Origin: Phycisphaerae bacterium
GTDB taxonomy: Bacteria > Planctomycetota > Phycisphaerae > Sedimentisphaerales > Anaerobacaceae
DNA length: 64,000 nt
Assembly: GCA_028714855.1 (NCBI GenBank)
Contig: JAQTLP010000002.1
Location: 124,001 to 188,000, forward strand
Direction: 5' to 3'
Made by a program: the position numbers and the translations under genes
Shown here: one piece after another, positions 1 to 8,730 of the stretch
Layout of the letters: each line of letters starts with the position of its first letter
How positions within the stretch are numbered: position 1 is the first letter of the stretch
Notes under the pieces: model-generated
Database searches by the model: none
Told to the model about the DNA's origin: nothing
What the model saw: the letters and a program-made list of their open reading frames with translations, nothing else

Positions 1-383
1 CAGTTCCTGTTGAGCTTAAGGGCATAGCTAAAGGCGCGCATGAGGGAGGCGTTGTTCAGCTACATACAAACCGTCTGGAAGTCGAGTGTAAAGTAACAGA
101 TATTCCTGAGGTTATTGTTATTAACGTGAAAGATGTAGGTGTTGGTGACACGCTGCATGCCAGCGACATAGAGCTTCCGAGCGGTGTCAAGCTGGAAAGC
201 GTGCCGACAACGCTGCTGGTTACCTGCAGCGTGATTGCCGCTGCCAAGAGCACTGAAGAACTCGAGGCGGAAATGCCGGCTGCTCCAGAAGTCATCGGTG
301 AGGTCAAAGAAGAAGAGGCAGAGGGAGAGGAAGCAGAAGAGAAGCCGGAAAAGAAATCAGAAAAGAAGGAAGAGACCAAATAG
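1..383 (+). CDS. rplY: 50S ribosomal protein L25/CTC, C-terminal part (5' cut by window edge)
   Basis: The frame is open from base 3 and stops at 383, so the start lies outside the window. The visible part begins PVELKGIAKGAHEGGVV, continues through a beta-rich stretch and includes DVGVGDTLHASDIELPSGV; this is the C-terminal (TL5/CTC) domain of ribosomal protein L25, which binds 5S rRNA in the large subunit. The last 40 or so residues are a Glu/Lys-rich low-complexity tail, a common extension in long L25 proteins. It lies 21 bp upstream of pth, the usual rplY-pth arrangement. A GTG at 126 is in frame but internal to the domain and is not taken as the start. Confidence 0.9.
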   Translation, partial: VPVELKGIAKGAHEGGVVQLHTNRLEVECKVTDIPEVIVINVKDVGVGDTLHASDIELPSGVKLESVPTTLLVTCSVIAAAKSTEELEAEMPAAPEVIGEVKEEEAEGEEAEEKPEKKSEKKEETK

Positions 384-404
384 CGTCATTGGCGCCGAGA
401 ATAG

Positions 405-980
405 ATGGAAGTGCCTGAGATTAAAATGGTCGTTGGCCTGGGTAATCCGGGTAAAGAGTATGTTGGTACGCGGCACAATATCGGCTTTAGGGTAATAGAT
501 TCTCTGGCAGAGGCGCTAAAGATAGAGGTAAAAAAGAAAAGATTCAGTGCCTGCTTAGGAACAGGAGAATTTGCGGGCAAGAAAATGATGTTAGTAAAGC
601 CGATGCGGTTTATGAATTGCAGCGGCCAGGTTGTCGCAACAGCGACGGGTTTTTATAAGCTCAAATTGAGCGATTTGCTTGTGATAACCGACGATATGGC
701 GTTACCGGCAGGCAGGATCCGGGTAAGGATGAAAGGCTCGGCCGGCGGCCACAATGGTTTAGCTGACGTAATAGAAAAGCTCGGCACGGAGAATGTAAAC
801 CGATTACGAGTAGGTATCGGCCAAAGTGAAGAGGAAGACGCTCATGATTATGTTCTCGGTAAACCAAAAGCGGCAGATAGGCCGCTGCTGGATGAAGCGA
901 TTATCAAGGCGCGGGACGCCGTGCTTTGCTGGATTGAATATGGAATAAGAGCGACAATGAATAAGTTTAATCCGCCATAA
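405..980 (+). CDS. pth: Peptidyl-tRNA hydrolase
   Basis: A 191-residue cytoplasmic enzyme that cleaves the ester bond of peptidyl-tRNA released from stalled ribosomes. The family's landmarks are all present: GLGNPGKEY near residue 11 (substrate-binding Asn14), GTRHNIGF with the catalytic His24, KPMRFMNCSG in place of the usual KPxTFMNxSG, DDMALPAGRIRVR with the conserved Asp near 97, and GSAGGHNGL. Length is normal for Pth. It follows rplY and precedes rpsF, so it sits at the head of the ribosomal/replication block. The ATG at 405 has no strong Shine-Dalgarno; an ATG at 426 (MVVGLG) is also possible. Confidence 0.96.
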   Translation: MEVPEIKMVVGLGNPGKEYVGTRHNIGFRVIDSLAEALKIEVKKKRFSACLGTGEFAGKKMMLVKPMRFMNCSGQVVATATGFYKLKLSDLLVITDDMALPAGRIRVRMKGSAGGHNGLADVIEKLGTENVNRLRVGIGQSEEEDAHDYVLGKPKAADRPLLDEAIIKARDAVLCWIEYGIRATMNKFNPP

Positions 981-1028
981 GCCTGCTATGTCAGGCACTA
1001 CTGAAGCGGGAAACAGGAGGTATTTGTT

Positions 1029-1508
1029 TTGGATACTGTTATTGAGAACGAGAAAGAGACCCCAACAGCAAAGGGGAAACCCAAATTGTACGAGGCGATG
1101 TTTCTTATCGATTCGGGCGAAGCGGCCACAGATTGGGACGGGATTAATGCGACCATCAAAAACATACTGGAAAAGGCAGGCGCCGAGATTGTTTCGATGC
1201 GAAAATGGGACGAACGGAAGCTCGCCTACACAATCAACGGCAAAGGCAAAGGGACGTACATCCTTTGTTACTTCAAAGCCGAGGGCGGCAAGCTGCAGGG
1301 CATCGAGAGGGACATTCAGCTCTCGGAACGGATTATGCGCGCTTTGATTCTGTGTGCCGAGGATAGACCAGTCGAAGAAATTGACAAAGTCGCTACTTCC
1401 CAAACAGCCGGCGAAACTGAAACCCCAAAACCTACAGATGAAAAACAGGGGAAGGAAGACGAGGAGCAAGAGCAGCCGAAAGCAGAAGATTCGGAACAGG
1501 CGAACTGA
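1029..1508 (+). CDS. rpsF: 30S ribosomal protein S6
   Basis: S6 binds 16S rRNA with S18 in the small-subunit platform. The core (YEAMFLIDSG near residue 21 through about residue 112) matches the S6 fold, including the KWDERKLAYTINGKGKGTYI segment. The protein is 159 residues against roughly 100 usual: about 20 extra residues at the N terminus and a 45-residue Glu/Lys/Gln-rich C-terminal tail. The start is TTG at 1029; it is chosen because AGGAGG at 1015-1020 lies 8 nt upstream and no ATG with such a site exists before the core. It is followed by ssb, rpsR, rplI and dnaB, a widely conserved order. Confidence 0.95.
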   Translation: MDTVIENEKETPTAKGKPKLYEAMFLIDSGEAATDWDGINATIKNILEKAGAEIVSMRKWDERKLAYTINGKGKGTYILCYFKAEGGKLQGIERDIQLSERIMRALILCAEDRPVEEIDKVATSQTAGETETPKPTDEKQGKEDEEQEQPKAEDSEQAN

Positions 1509-1535
1509 AATATCAATTATAAATGGGAGCCTAAA

Positions 1536-1970
1536 ATGGCCAATTTCAATAAGGTTTTACTGATGGGTAATCTGACCCGCGACCCGCAGCTGTCTTACAC
1601 TCCGAGCCAGACGGCGGTGGTTGATTTCGGTCTGGCGGTGAACCGGAAATGGAAAGGTCAGGACGGCGAAAACAAGGAAGAAACATGTTTCGTGGACTGC
1701 CGGGCATTCGGCCGAACGGCTGAGAACATAAACAAATACCTGACCAAAGGCAGACCTCTGTTTGTTGAAGGCAGGCTGACCTTCGACAGCTGGACGGCCC
1801 AGGACGGCACGAAGCGGAGCAAGCACCGCATTACAGTGGAAAACTTTCAATTTCTGGGCGCCCCCGGCGGGCAGGCAGGCGCAAACAGACCCGGGCAGGA
1901 AGTGAGCGAGAAAAGCCCCGAGGCGGGAGAAGGCGGCAATAGTACGGGGATAGATGATATACCGTTTTAA
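1536..1970 (+). CDS. ssb: Single-stranded DNA-binding protein
   Basis: A 144-residue SSB. The OB-fold occupies about residues 1-108, opening MANFNKVLLMGNLTRDPQL and containing the family signature YLTKGRPLFVEGRL. A short Gly/Pro/Asn-rich linker leads to the acidic tip DDIPF, the peptide through which SSB recruits repair and replication partners. A GGGAG site lies just before the ATG at 1536. Placement between rpsF and rpsR is the classic arrangement for bacterial ssb. Predicted cytoplasmic, acting as a tetramer on lagging-strand and repair intermediates. Confidence 0.97.
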   Translation: MANFNKVLLMGNLTRDPQLSYTPSQTAVVDFGLAVNRKWKGQDGENKEETCFVDCRAFGRTAENINKYLTKGRPLFVEGRLTFDSWTAQDGTKRSKHRITVENFQFLGAPGGQAGANRPGQEVSEKSPEAGEGGNSTGIDDIPF

Positions 1971-2005
1971 TCTTGAGAAAAGAAAGGCAAATAGACAGGT
2001 AACAA

Positions 2006-2272
2006 ATGGCAACACCAATAACAAAGAGAACAGACAATAATGAAGGAAAAATGCGTCATGCGGGTGTCCGGGAGCAGACACAATGCCGCTTTTGCAGAAG
2101 AGGCGAAAAATACGTTGATTATAAGGACATCGGGACTCTGGAAAGACTCCTGACCCATCGCGGCAAGATATATTCACGCAAGCGCAGCGGCAATTGCGCC
2201 GGCTGTCAAAGAAAAGTTAACACGGCAATTAAACGCGCCAGGTATATGGCACTATTGCCGTATAGTATTTAG
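2006..2272 (+). CDS. rpsR: 30S ribosomal protein S18 (four-cysteine form)
   Basis: An 88-residue S18, the small-subunit partner of S6. It has the core [20 protein letters not shown] followed by a basic stretch ([12 protein letters not shown]) and the C-terminal [10 protein letters not shown] that ends most S18 proteins. Two CxxC pairs, Cys27/Cys30 and Cys64/Cys67, mark this as the zinc-binding (C+) paralogue type rather than the cysteine-free type; zinc binding is an inference from the residues. The gene lies 35 bp after ssb and 110 bp before rplI. Confidence 0.95.
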   Translation: MATPITKRTDNNEGKMRHAGVREQTQCRFCRRGEKYVDYKDIGTLERLLTHRGKIYSRKRSGNCAGCQRKVNTAIKRARYMALLPYSI

Positions 2273-2382
2273 CGGCGTAAGCTATCCCGGCGACAGCAGC
2301 TAATCCGCTGTCTGCCGCAGGTGCTGAGAAAGCCGTTAGAAGTTTTATATAACGATGAATAATGTAATTAAGGAGCGCTACG

Positions 2383-2952
2383 GTGCAAAAAAAAGAAAAT
2401 TCCAATAAGGCAAGCACTTCTGACGCAGTGAAGGTTTTGCTTTGTGAGGATGTTAAAGATCTCGGCTGGTTCGGAGATGTTGTTGAAGTCAGTACGGGGT
2501 ATGCGAGGAACTATCTGCTGCCGCAGAGGCTGGCTACTGTGCCAACCAAGGGGAATTTGCGTTCTCTGGCAAAAGAAACAGCCAAGCGGTCAGAACAAAG
2601 GAAGCTCGAAAGAAAGCGTCTTGAAGAAGTATCGGCGGCGGTTGAAGGGGCAGAAGCCGTTGTCGCCGCCAAGGCGAACGAGCAAGGAGTCCTGTTCGGT
2701 TCAATCGGAGCCGGGGAGATAGCAGAAAACCTTCGCGCACAGGGCTTTAAGATTACCGACGAGATGGTTCGTTTAACTGAACATATAAAGCAGGTTGGAA
2801 CACACAAAGTAACGCTTAAATTCGATAAGGATTTAACGGCCACCGTTAACGTTACTATTGTCGCAGAATCGGCCGAGGGTGAAACGGCTCCGCCCGCAGG
2901 CGAAGCGAACAAGCCGCAGGATGAAAATAAGCCAGATGGCCAAAGCGAGTAA
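2383..2952 (+). CDS. rplI: 50S ribosomal protein L9
   Basis: L9 bridges ribosomes and helps keep reading frame. The N-terminal domain is clear: VKVLLCEDVKDLGWFGDVVEV then the signature GYARNYLLPQRLA, followed by a long charged helix (about residues 60-95) and the C-terminal domain ending around residue 162. The total of 189 residues exceeds the usual 150 because of about 16 extra residues before the core and an acidic tail. The start is GTG at 2383 with AAGGAG at 2370-2375, 7 nt upstream. The 3' end overlaps the predicted dnaB start by 17 bp, implying translational coupling. Confidence 0.95.
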   Translation: MQKKENSNKASTSDAVKVLLCEDVKDLGWFGDVVEVSTGYARNYLLPQRLATVPTKGNLRSLAKETAKRSEQRKLERKRLEEVSAAVEGAEAVVAAKANEQGVLFGSIGAGEIAENLRAQGFKITDEMVRLTEHIKQVGTHKVTLKFDKDLTATVNVTIVAESAEGETAPPAGEANKPQDENKPDGQSE

Positions 2953-4411
2953 AGAAAAAGCCGTTACCGGCAAGAAAAGCACGATAGTCAATCTCCGTGC
3001 ATCAAATACCGGTACGGAGTCAGCCGGCGGACTTAAGCACGGGGTGGACGCCCGCAGTATGCCGGAATCATTGGCGGCAGAGGCGGCGGTATTAGGCTCG
3101 ATGATAATCGACCCTGTGTGTATCAGCGATGTCGTCGAGCATCTAAAGACAGAGGCCTTTTATCGAATCGAGCATCAAATGATATTTGACGCTTTGATTT
3201 CGCTTTACGAGAAAAACAGAGGCGATGCTATCGATGCGGTTCTGCTTCGCGATGAACTCGAGAAGCGCAGGCAGTTAGAAGATGTCGGCGGGGTAGAATA
3301 TCTTGCGAAGGTTATGGACTCTGCGCCGTCGTCGGCCAATGCGATGTATTACGCCGGTATTGTCAAAGACAAGCAGTTGCTGCGGGAGCTTATTGCGGCA
3401 GCCGGTGAGATTTTGAATGATGCGTACAGCGGAAACGGCGAACCCAACGAGAAACTCGACGAGGCGGAGCGAAAGATTTTTTCCGTTACTGATAAAAATA
3501 TAAGCGGCTCCGCCACCGGATTGAAGGATTTGGTTGCCCGTGCCTACGAGCTTATAGAGAAGCGCAAGGACAACCAAGTCACGGGTTTGGCGACCGGCTA
3601 CTACGCTCTCGACGAGATGACCTGCGGTTTGCAGGAAGGAGAGATGATCATCATTGCCGGCAGACCGAGTATGGGAAAAACGAGCCTGGCACTAAATATT
3701 GCCGAGCATATCGGCGTGATAGAGAAGATGCCTGTTGCGATATTTTCATTAGAGACAGGCAAACAACAATTAGCCGAGAGATTTTTGTGCAGCAAGAGCG
3801 GAATTGATGCACAAAGAGTCAGGAAAGGTATGCTCGATACCGAACATTACGAGGGACTGGTCAAAGCGTGCGGCGAGTTAAGCGAGGCACCGATTTATAT
3901 TGACGATACCTCATCGCTGACGCCGCTGGAACTTCGGGCAAAAGCGAGGAGATTGAAAAGTCAGCGCGGTATTCGATGCATCATGGTGGACTATCTGCAA
4001 CTGATGCATTTGGGAACAAACAGGGTCGAATCGCGTCAGCAGGAAATCACGACGATTTCAAGATATATGAAGGCCCTGGCGAGAGAGTTGAGTGTTCCCG
4101 TTGTGATGCTGAGCCAGCTGAATCGTTCACCTGAGGGGCGGGAAGGCCATCGACCGAGGATGAGCGATTTACGTGAGAGCGGCAGTATCGAGCAGGATGC
4201 CGACGTTGTGATGCTGCTGCACCGTGAGGATTATTATCATCGCGGTGAAAAGGACTACGAGGACGATAACAAGGCAGAGCTGATAATAGCCAAGCAGCGT
4301 AACGGCCCGACAGGAAACGTCGAGCTGGTATTCAGGGAAAGATTTACCAAGTTTGAAAATGCCTCTTATGCGTCTGTTGAAGGTGAAACCAGGGAAGGCG
4401 CGCCGTTTTAA
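2936..4411 (+). CDS. dnaB: Replicative DNA helicase DnaB
   Basis: Hexameric 5'-3' helicase that unwinds DNA at the replication fork. The N-terminal primase-interaction domain is visible (MPESLAAEAAVLGSMI, then YRIEHQMIFDALISL). The RecA-like motor carries Walker A GRPSMGKTS near residues 241-249, the H2 region MVDYLQLM, and the C-terminal motifs SQLNRSPEGR, SDLRESGSIEQDADVV and KQRNGPTG. No intein interrupts it. The start is placed at ATG 2936, inside the 3' end of rplI, giving 491 residues; ATG 2921 and a farther upstream start at 2858 are open but lie deeper in rplI. About 40 residues precede the conserved core and look unstructured. Confidence 0.95.
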   Translation: MAKASKEKAVTGKKSTIVNLRASNTGTESAGGLKHGVDARSMPESLAAEAAVLGSMIIDPVCISDVVEHLKTEAFYRIEHQMIFDALISLYEKNRGDAIDAVLLRDELEKRRQLEDVGGVEYLAKVMDSAPSSANAMYYAGIVKDKQLLRELIAAAGEILNDAYSGNGEPNEKLDEAERKIFSVTDKNISGSATGLKDLVARAYELIEKRKDNQVTGLATGYYALDEMTCGLQEGEMIIIAGRPSMGKTSLALNIAEHIGVIEKMPVAIFSLETGKQQLAERFLCSKSGIDAQRVRKGMLDTEHYEGLVKACGELSEAPIYIDDTSSLTPLELRAKARRLKSQRGIRCIMVDYLQLMHLGTNRVESRQQEITTISRYMKALARELSVPVVMLSQLNRSPEGREGHRPRMSDLRESGSIEQDADVVMLLHREDYYHRGEKDYEDDNKAELIIAKQRNGPTGNVELVFRERFTKFENASYASVEGETREGAPF

Positions 4412-4420
4412 GAATTGATT

Positions 4421-4435
4421 TCCGCCTGGGGCGGA
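4421..4435. repeat. Short perfect palindrome TCCGCC-TGG-GGCGGA
   Basis: A 6-bp perfect inverted repeat with a 3-nt loop sits between dnaB and bamA and is followed by TAA. A near-identical copy lies between ompH and lpxD (7631-7645), and a related one at 51855-51867. No T-tract follows, so it is not a typical terminator; it may be a small REP-like element or an mRNA processing/stability hairpin. Confidence 0.6.
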
Positions 4436-4461
4436 TAAGATTGAAAGGAAGCATGGAAGCA

Positions 4462-6792
4462 ATGAAAAAGTCTTATTACCCACTACTTACCATTTGCTGT
4501 TTGCTATTGCTCACCCCATCGTTATTGCTTTCGCAAGAAAACACCGAAGCGCCTTCGGCTGATAATAAGATGCTAATCAGCAGCATCAGCGCAACAGGCA
4601 ATGTCAGCATTAACAGTGATGAGATTTTGTCGAAGGTCCGCAGCAGAGTGGGCCGGCAGTTTGACGCTGCTATCGCTGCTGAGGACGCCAAGCGTATAGC
4701 TGAATTGGCCGGCGTCGAATACAGCTATTATAACACCGCCGTTGTCGAAGGGAAAATCAAGCTGGCTTTCATTGTTATCGAGAGGAATATCGTCAGGTCG
4801 ATTGTTTTTAATGGCAACCGCAAATATAAGGCCGGGACGCTGCGGGGCAAACTGGGCTTTAAGAAAGCCGATTACCTCGAACCAGTTATGGCCGAAGCTG
4901 GAAGAGCAACCATTGCTGAATTTTACCGGAAAAAAGGCTTTGCTTTTGCCCAGGTGAGCTTAGATGCCGAAAAGCTGTCCGTGGGAAATGTGATTTATAC
5001 GATTGATGAAGGGCCAAGGGTCAAGATGGCAGCGGTGAGGTTCAGCGGCAATAATGCCCTGAAGACCAAGTCACTTAAAAAGGTCATAAAGACGAAGAAA
5101 ACGAAATGGGTTTTTTTGTCGAGTTATTACACCGAAGAAAAAGTGTCTAAAGACGTTACAAAGCTGCAAAACATCTATTACAACAGGGGTTTTTTAGATG
5201 TCAGCATAACAGCAGGACGGGAATTCACCGAAGATAAGAGCAAAGTCCGTATCACTTTCGCAATTAGTGAGGGACATGCCTATGCTGTTGAGAACATTGC
5301 TCTCGCAGGAAATAAGAACTTCGATACAGAGCATTTGCTGTCAGGGCTGAAATTAAAACAGGGGCAAATCTATAATAAGCGTAAAGCCGATTCGGACGTT
5401 GACCAACTGCTTAAGCTCCACCGTGAAGAGGGCTTTATCGATGCGAAGGTTGAGCAGAGTATCAAGTTTATTTCCGAAGATAAAGTCGATGTTGAATTTG
5501 GCATAACAGAGGGAGAACGTTTTCGAATCGGGCGGATTAGTATAACCGGCAACGAACAAATACAAGACAAGGCCGTGCGGCAGGTGCTGAATGAATACGA
5601 TTTCCTGCCTGGGCGGTGGTATAACGCCGATATAGCTCACGGGGACGGCAGCGGCGAACTGGAAAAAGAAGTGCGAAGAATGGTAGTGGCGGAATCAGCA
5701 ACTATTACGCCGCGGGGAGAGACGGCCGGCCAGAAGGATGCAGATGTGAGCATTATCGAAGGCCAGACCGGTATGGTGATGCTGGGTGCAGGAGTAACGA
5801 GTGACAGCGGTGCCGTAGGCCAGGTGATTATTGAGCAGCGGAATTTCGACATCAGCGACCGCCCGGAGAGCTTTAGTGAGTTTATCACGGGAAAGGCTTT
5901 CAGGGGCGCGGGGCAAAGTATGAGAATTGCTCTACAGCCCGGGACAGAAGTCAGTGAATATTCGATTAATTTCACCGAGCCGTACTTTATGAACAAGCCT
6001 ATCTCTCTTGATGTGGCCGGCTCGAGTTGGGAGAGATCGAGAGAAAGCTATGACGAAAACAGGCTGAAAGGATATGTGGGTTTCGACAAGCGATATAAAA
6101 ACCACTGGCACAGGAGCCTCGGCATCAGGATGGAAAATGTTAACATTAACGACGTCGATTCTGATGCCCCAAGTGAAATCACTTCTGTTAAAGGAGATAA
6201 CGTTCTTATGGGAGCCAGACTTGGCGTCGGAAGAAACCTCACCGACGACAGGTTTAATCCAACCAAGGGCTATAATTTTGAATTTGGTTACGAACAAGTT
6301 GCCGGCGACCACACTTTTGGAATATTGAGCGGCGTTTACAGACGGTATCAAGTGCTCTCTGAGGATTTGGCTGAGCGGAAGACCGTTCTGGCAACTAAAC
6401 TGCTTGCGGCGAGCGTGATAGGCGACGCACCGCCTTTTGAGAAATTTTATGGCGGCGGCACGGGCACTTACGGTATCAGGGGTTTTGAATACCGAGGTGT
6501 AAGCACCAGAGGAGGCGTCGACAAGGACCCGATAGGCAGTGACTGGATAGTTCTGGCTAATGCTGAGGCAACGGTGCCTTTGGCGAGCGACACATTTTCG
6601 ATATTGTTTTTCGTTGACAGCGGAATGATCGATACCGGCGGTTACCGTGCAGCGGTGGGGACAGGTATCCAAATATTAATACCTCAGTGGTTTGGACCTG
6701 TTCCGATGAGATTAGAGATTGCTGCGCCGTTGATGAAAGATGGTGATGACGAGACGCAGGTTTTCAGTTTTTCTGTAGGCAGACTGTTCTAA
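4462..6792 (+). CDS. bamA: Outer membrane protein assembly factor BamA
   Basis: Central subunit of the BAM machine, which inserts beta-barrel proteins into the outer membrane. Residues 1-25 or so form a signal peptide (MKKSYYPLLTICCLLLLTPS). Repeated POTRA domains fill about residues 30-430, recognisable by recurring segments such as VFNGNRKYKAGTLRGKLGF, VKMAAVRFSGNNALKTKSL and IGRISITGNEQIQDKAVRQV. The C-terminal barrel (from about 437) contains the lid-loop motif GIRGFEYRG near residue 671 and ends in a beta-strand closing with F. The start is set at ATG 4462; TTG 4441 and ATG 4453 are in frame but place extra polar residues before the signal. It is followed by ompH and the lpx genes, the usual envelope neighbourhood. 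Confidence 0.95.
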   Translation: MKKSYYPLLTICCLLLLTPSLLLSQENTEAPSADNKMLISSISATGNVSINSDEILSKVRSRVGRQFDAAIAAEDAKRIAELAGVEYSYYNTAVVEGKIKLAFIVIERNIVRSIVFNGNRKYKAGTLRGKLGFKKADYLEPVMAEAGRATIAEFYRKKGFAFAQVSLDAEKLSVGNVIYTIDEGPRVKMAAVRFSGNNALKTKSLKKVIKTKKTKWVFLSSYYTEEKVSKDVTKLQNIYYNRGFLDVSITAGREFTEDKSKVRITFAISEGHAYAVENIALAGNKNFDTEHLLSGLKLKQGQIYNKRKADSDVDQLLKLHREEGFIDAKVEQSIKFISEDKVDVEFGITEGERFRIGRISITGNEQIQDKAVRQVLNEYDFLPGRWYNADIAHGDGSGELEKEVRRMVVAESATITPRGETAGQKDADVSIIEGQTGMVMLGAGVTSDSGAVGQVIIEQRNFDISDRPESFSEFITGKAFRGAGQSMRIALQPGTEVSEYSINFTEPYFMNKPISLDVAGSSWERSRESYDENRLKGYVGFDKRYKNHWHRSLGIRMENVNINDVDSDAPSEITSVKGDNVLMGARLGVGRNLTDDRFNPTKGYNFEFGYEQVAGDHTFGILSGVYRRYQVLSEDLAERKTVLATKLLAASVIGDAPPFEKFYGGGTGTYGIRGFEYRGVSTRGGVDKDPIGSDWIVLANAEATVPLASDTFSILFFVDSGMIDTGGYRAAVGTGIQILIPQWFGPVPMRLEIAAPLMKDGDDETQVFSFSVGRLF

Positions 6793-6834
6793 ACATTCAA
6801 CAAACAATCAAAGAAGTATAGAAAGGTTCAAGTT

Positions 6835-7629
6835 ATGAAAAATAAGACTATTGTTTTAACAGCACTGATTTGCGTGGTAGTTTTGGCGATAGTCGTCTAC
6901 AAGCACAGCATCTCCCAAATGGACGCTCAGCAAATACAGGAAATCACCGCCAAACAGGAGAGTGTTCTCCTTGATCTGGAAAAGCTCAACAAGGAAATGG
7001 AAAGCTTAAAAGCTGTAAGCACTCTTAAGCCGGGCGATGAGGATTACGCTAAAAATATGCGGGAAATGGCGGAAAAACTAGCTGAGCTTCAGACTAAAGA
7101 AGAACCCCCCCCGGCTGAAGTAAAACAATCCGGGGAAGGACTGAAGATTGCGGTTGTCAGCATTCGGAAAATCTTTCAGGATTGCAAGAAAAGCGTTGGC
7201 TACAGGGAAGAGGCCGCCGCCGAACAGAATAAAATTATTGCGGAGCTTGAGAAGCTTTCCGGGGAAATCGACGCTGAAAAAGCAGGGCTAAAAACATTAA
7301 AAGAAGGCAGCAGCGATTATATGACACGCGCAAAGGGGTTGTTCGAAAAACAGGCCAGCTATCAGGCCCGACAGGAATTCTACAAGCAGCAACTGGAACT
7401 GAAAGATAAAATGTGGACGAAGGAACTTTACCAGGACATTTTACGAACAGCCGGTGAGATTGCGAAAGAAAAGAGGCTGGACCTGGTGCTTAGAGAGGAT
7501 GAAGTCGATTTTTCCGAGACAAATGCCAACGAACTCGGACTGGCCCTGAGGATGCAGAAGCTGCTGTATAGCGGCGGCTGTCTGGATATAACCGATGAAA
7601 TAACAGCACGGCTGGATGCGGAAAAATAG
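6835..7629 (+). CDS. OmpH/Skp-family periplasmic chaperone
   Basis: A 264-residue protein with an N-terminal hydrophobic anchor or signal (about residues 4-22: TIVLTALICVVVLAIVV). The C-terminal half (from LKIAVVSIRKIFQDCK, about residue 103) matches the OmpH/Skp pattern: a short beta-strand, then a long coiled coil rich in Glu/Lys/Gln, then a strand region (KRLDLVLREDEVDF). Skp holds unfolded outer-membrane proteins in the periplasm. The N-terminal part adds a second coiled coil and a Pro-rich linker (EEPPPAE) absent from short Skp proteins, so this variant is larger than the usual 160 residues. Position between bamA and lpxD is the conserved one. Confidence 0.85.
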   Translation: MKNKTIVLTALICVVVLAIVVYKHSISQMDAQQIQEITAKQESVLLDLEKLNKEMESLKAVSTLKPGDEDYAKNMREMAEKLAELQTKEEPPPAEVKQSGEGLKIAVVSIRKIFQDCKKSVGYREEAAAEQNKIIAELEKLSGEIDAEKAGLKTLKEGSSDYMTRAKGLFEKQASYQARQEFYKQQLELKDKMWTKELYQDILRTAGEIAKEKRLDLVLREDEVDFSETNANELGLALRMQKLLYSGGCLDITDEITARLDAEK

Positions 7630-7630
7630 T

Positions 7631-7645
7631 TCCGCCTGCGGCGGA
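7631..7645. repeat. Short perfect palindrome TCCGCC-TGC-GGCGGA
   Basis: Second copy of the small palindrome at 4421-4435, here directly after the ompH stop codon. It has the same 6-bp arms and differs only in the loop, and the bases after it (TAA) also match. Confidence 0.6.
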
Positions 7646-7689
7646 TAAAAGAGTTCCCCTTCGCTCTGGCTATGGTGGATAAATTTGGG

Positions 7690-8730
7690 ATGAAATTGAC
7701 GGTTGCACAATTGGCTGAACGGATTGGCGCAGAGTTAGTCGGCGACGGTTCAAGACAGATAATCGCCGTCGGTACGGTAGAATCGGCCGGCGAGAGTGAT
7801 GTTACTTTTATCACGAACGACAAGCACATACCTCAACTTAAAAAGTCGCATGCAGGAGCGGTCATTGCCGGCAAGAATATTGAGGGGCTGGTTATGTCGC
7901 AATTGATAGTTAAAAACGTCGATGCGGCCCTGATAGAGACGTTGAAAATTTTTGCGCCAAAGCTGAAAGTCGCGGCCGAAGGAATTGACCCAACGGCGAA
8001 GGTCGGACAAAATGTAAAAATCGGCAAGGGTGTTTCCGTCGGGGCTGGCGCAGTAATTGACGACGGAGCCGCAATCGGCGACAACAGCGTAATCGCCAGC
8101 GGGTGCAAGATAGGTGAGAATTCGAAAATCGGCAAAAATTGCCGTCTCGACAGCAACGTCATTATTTATCACAACTGCACAATCGGCAATAATGTGATTA
8201 TTCAGGCCAACAGCACCATCGGCTCAACTGGTTTTGGGTACTTATTTGTCGACGGCAGTCATAAACTTGTTCCGCACAACGGCGGAGTGGTGATAGAAGA
8301 CTTTGTCGAGATAGGAGCTGCCTGCTGCGTTGACAGGGCGAAGTTCGGAAACACCATAATCGGAGCCGGGACAAAGATGGACAACCTCGTGCAAATCGCA
8401 CATAACGTAGTAATCGGCAAATGCTGTCTGGTAGCGGCTCAGGTAGGTATCTCAGGCAGCTGCAGAATCGGCGACGGCGTTGTGTTAGCCGGGCAGGTGG
8501 GACTGGTGGATAATATAGAGATAGGAAACGGTACTATGATTGGCGCTCAGGCCGGCGTTATGAGCGGCACCGAAGCCGGCGCAAGATTGCTCGGTTCGCC
8601 GGCAATGGACCTTAGAGCTGCATTGAAGGTATTCGGTTTGATGAAGCGTTTGCCTGAAATGGCTGAGTCGCTTAAGCAACTGTGTAAAAAGGTAGAAAGA
8701 CTTGAAACTTCAGAAGACGATAAAAAGTGA
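7690..8730 (+). CDS. lpxD: UDP-3-O-acyl-glucosamine N-acyltransferase LpxD
   Basis: Third enzyme of lipid A synthesis: adds the N-linked hydroxyacyl chain to UDP-3-O-acylglucosamine. The N-terminal uridine-binding domain opens MKLTVAQLAERIGAELVGDG and includes SDVTFITNDKH. From about residue 100 the protein becomes a left-handed beta helix of hexapeptide repeats (IGKGVSVGAGAVIDDGAAIG and so on) with the family hallmark GSTGFGY and the VQIAHNVVIG segment carrying the conserved His. A C-terminal helix follows. ATG 7690 is preferred over ATG 7672 because it matches the family's N terminus and has GGTGGA upstream. The 3' end overlaps lpxC by 29 bp. Confidence 0.95.
   Translation: MKLTVAQLAERIGAELVGDGSRQIIAVGTVESAGESDVTFITNDKHIPQLKKSHAGAVIAGKNIEGLVMSQLIVKNVDAALIETLKIFAPKLKVAAEGIDPTAKVGQNVKIGKGVSVGAGAVIDDGAAIGDNSVIASGCKIGENSKIGKNCRLDSNVIIYHNCTIGNNVIIQANSTIGSTGFGYLFVDGSHKLVPHNGGVVIEDFVEIGAACCVDRAKFGNTIIGAGTKMDNLVQIAHNVVIGKCCLVAAQVGISGSCRIGDGVVLAGQVGLVDNIEIGNGTMIGAQAGVMSGTEAGARLLGSPAMDLRAALKVFGLMKRLPEMAESLKQLCKKVERLETSEDDKK

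Noticed and set aside
804-1469. 221-codon minus-strand open frame opposite pth and rpsF
   Set aside because: It overlaps two well-supported genes in full and its composition (Phe/Cys/Leu-rich) is that of an antisense frame; no family features.
1557-2177. 206-codon minus-strand open frame opposite ssb and rpsR
   Set aside because: Antisense to two clear genes; no recognisable domain.
5932-6672. 246-codon minus-strand open frame opposite bamA
   Set aside because: Lies wholly within the BamA barrel coding region; no domain or ribosome-binding site.
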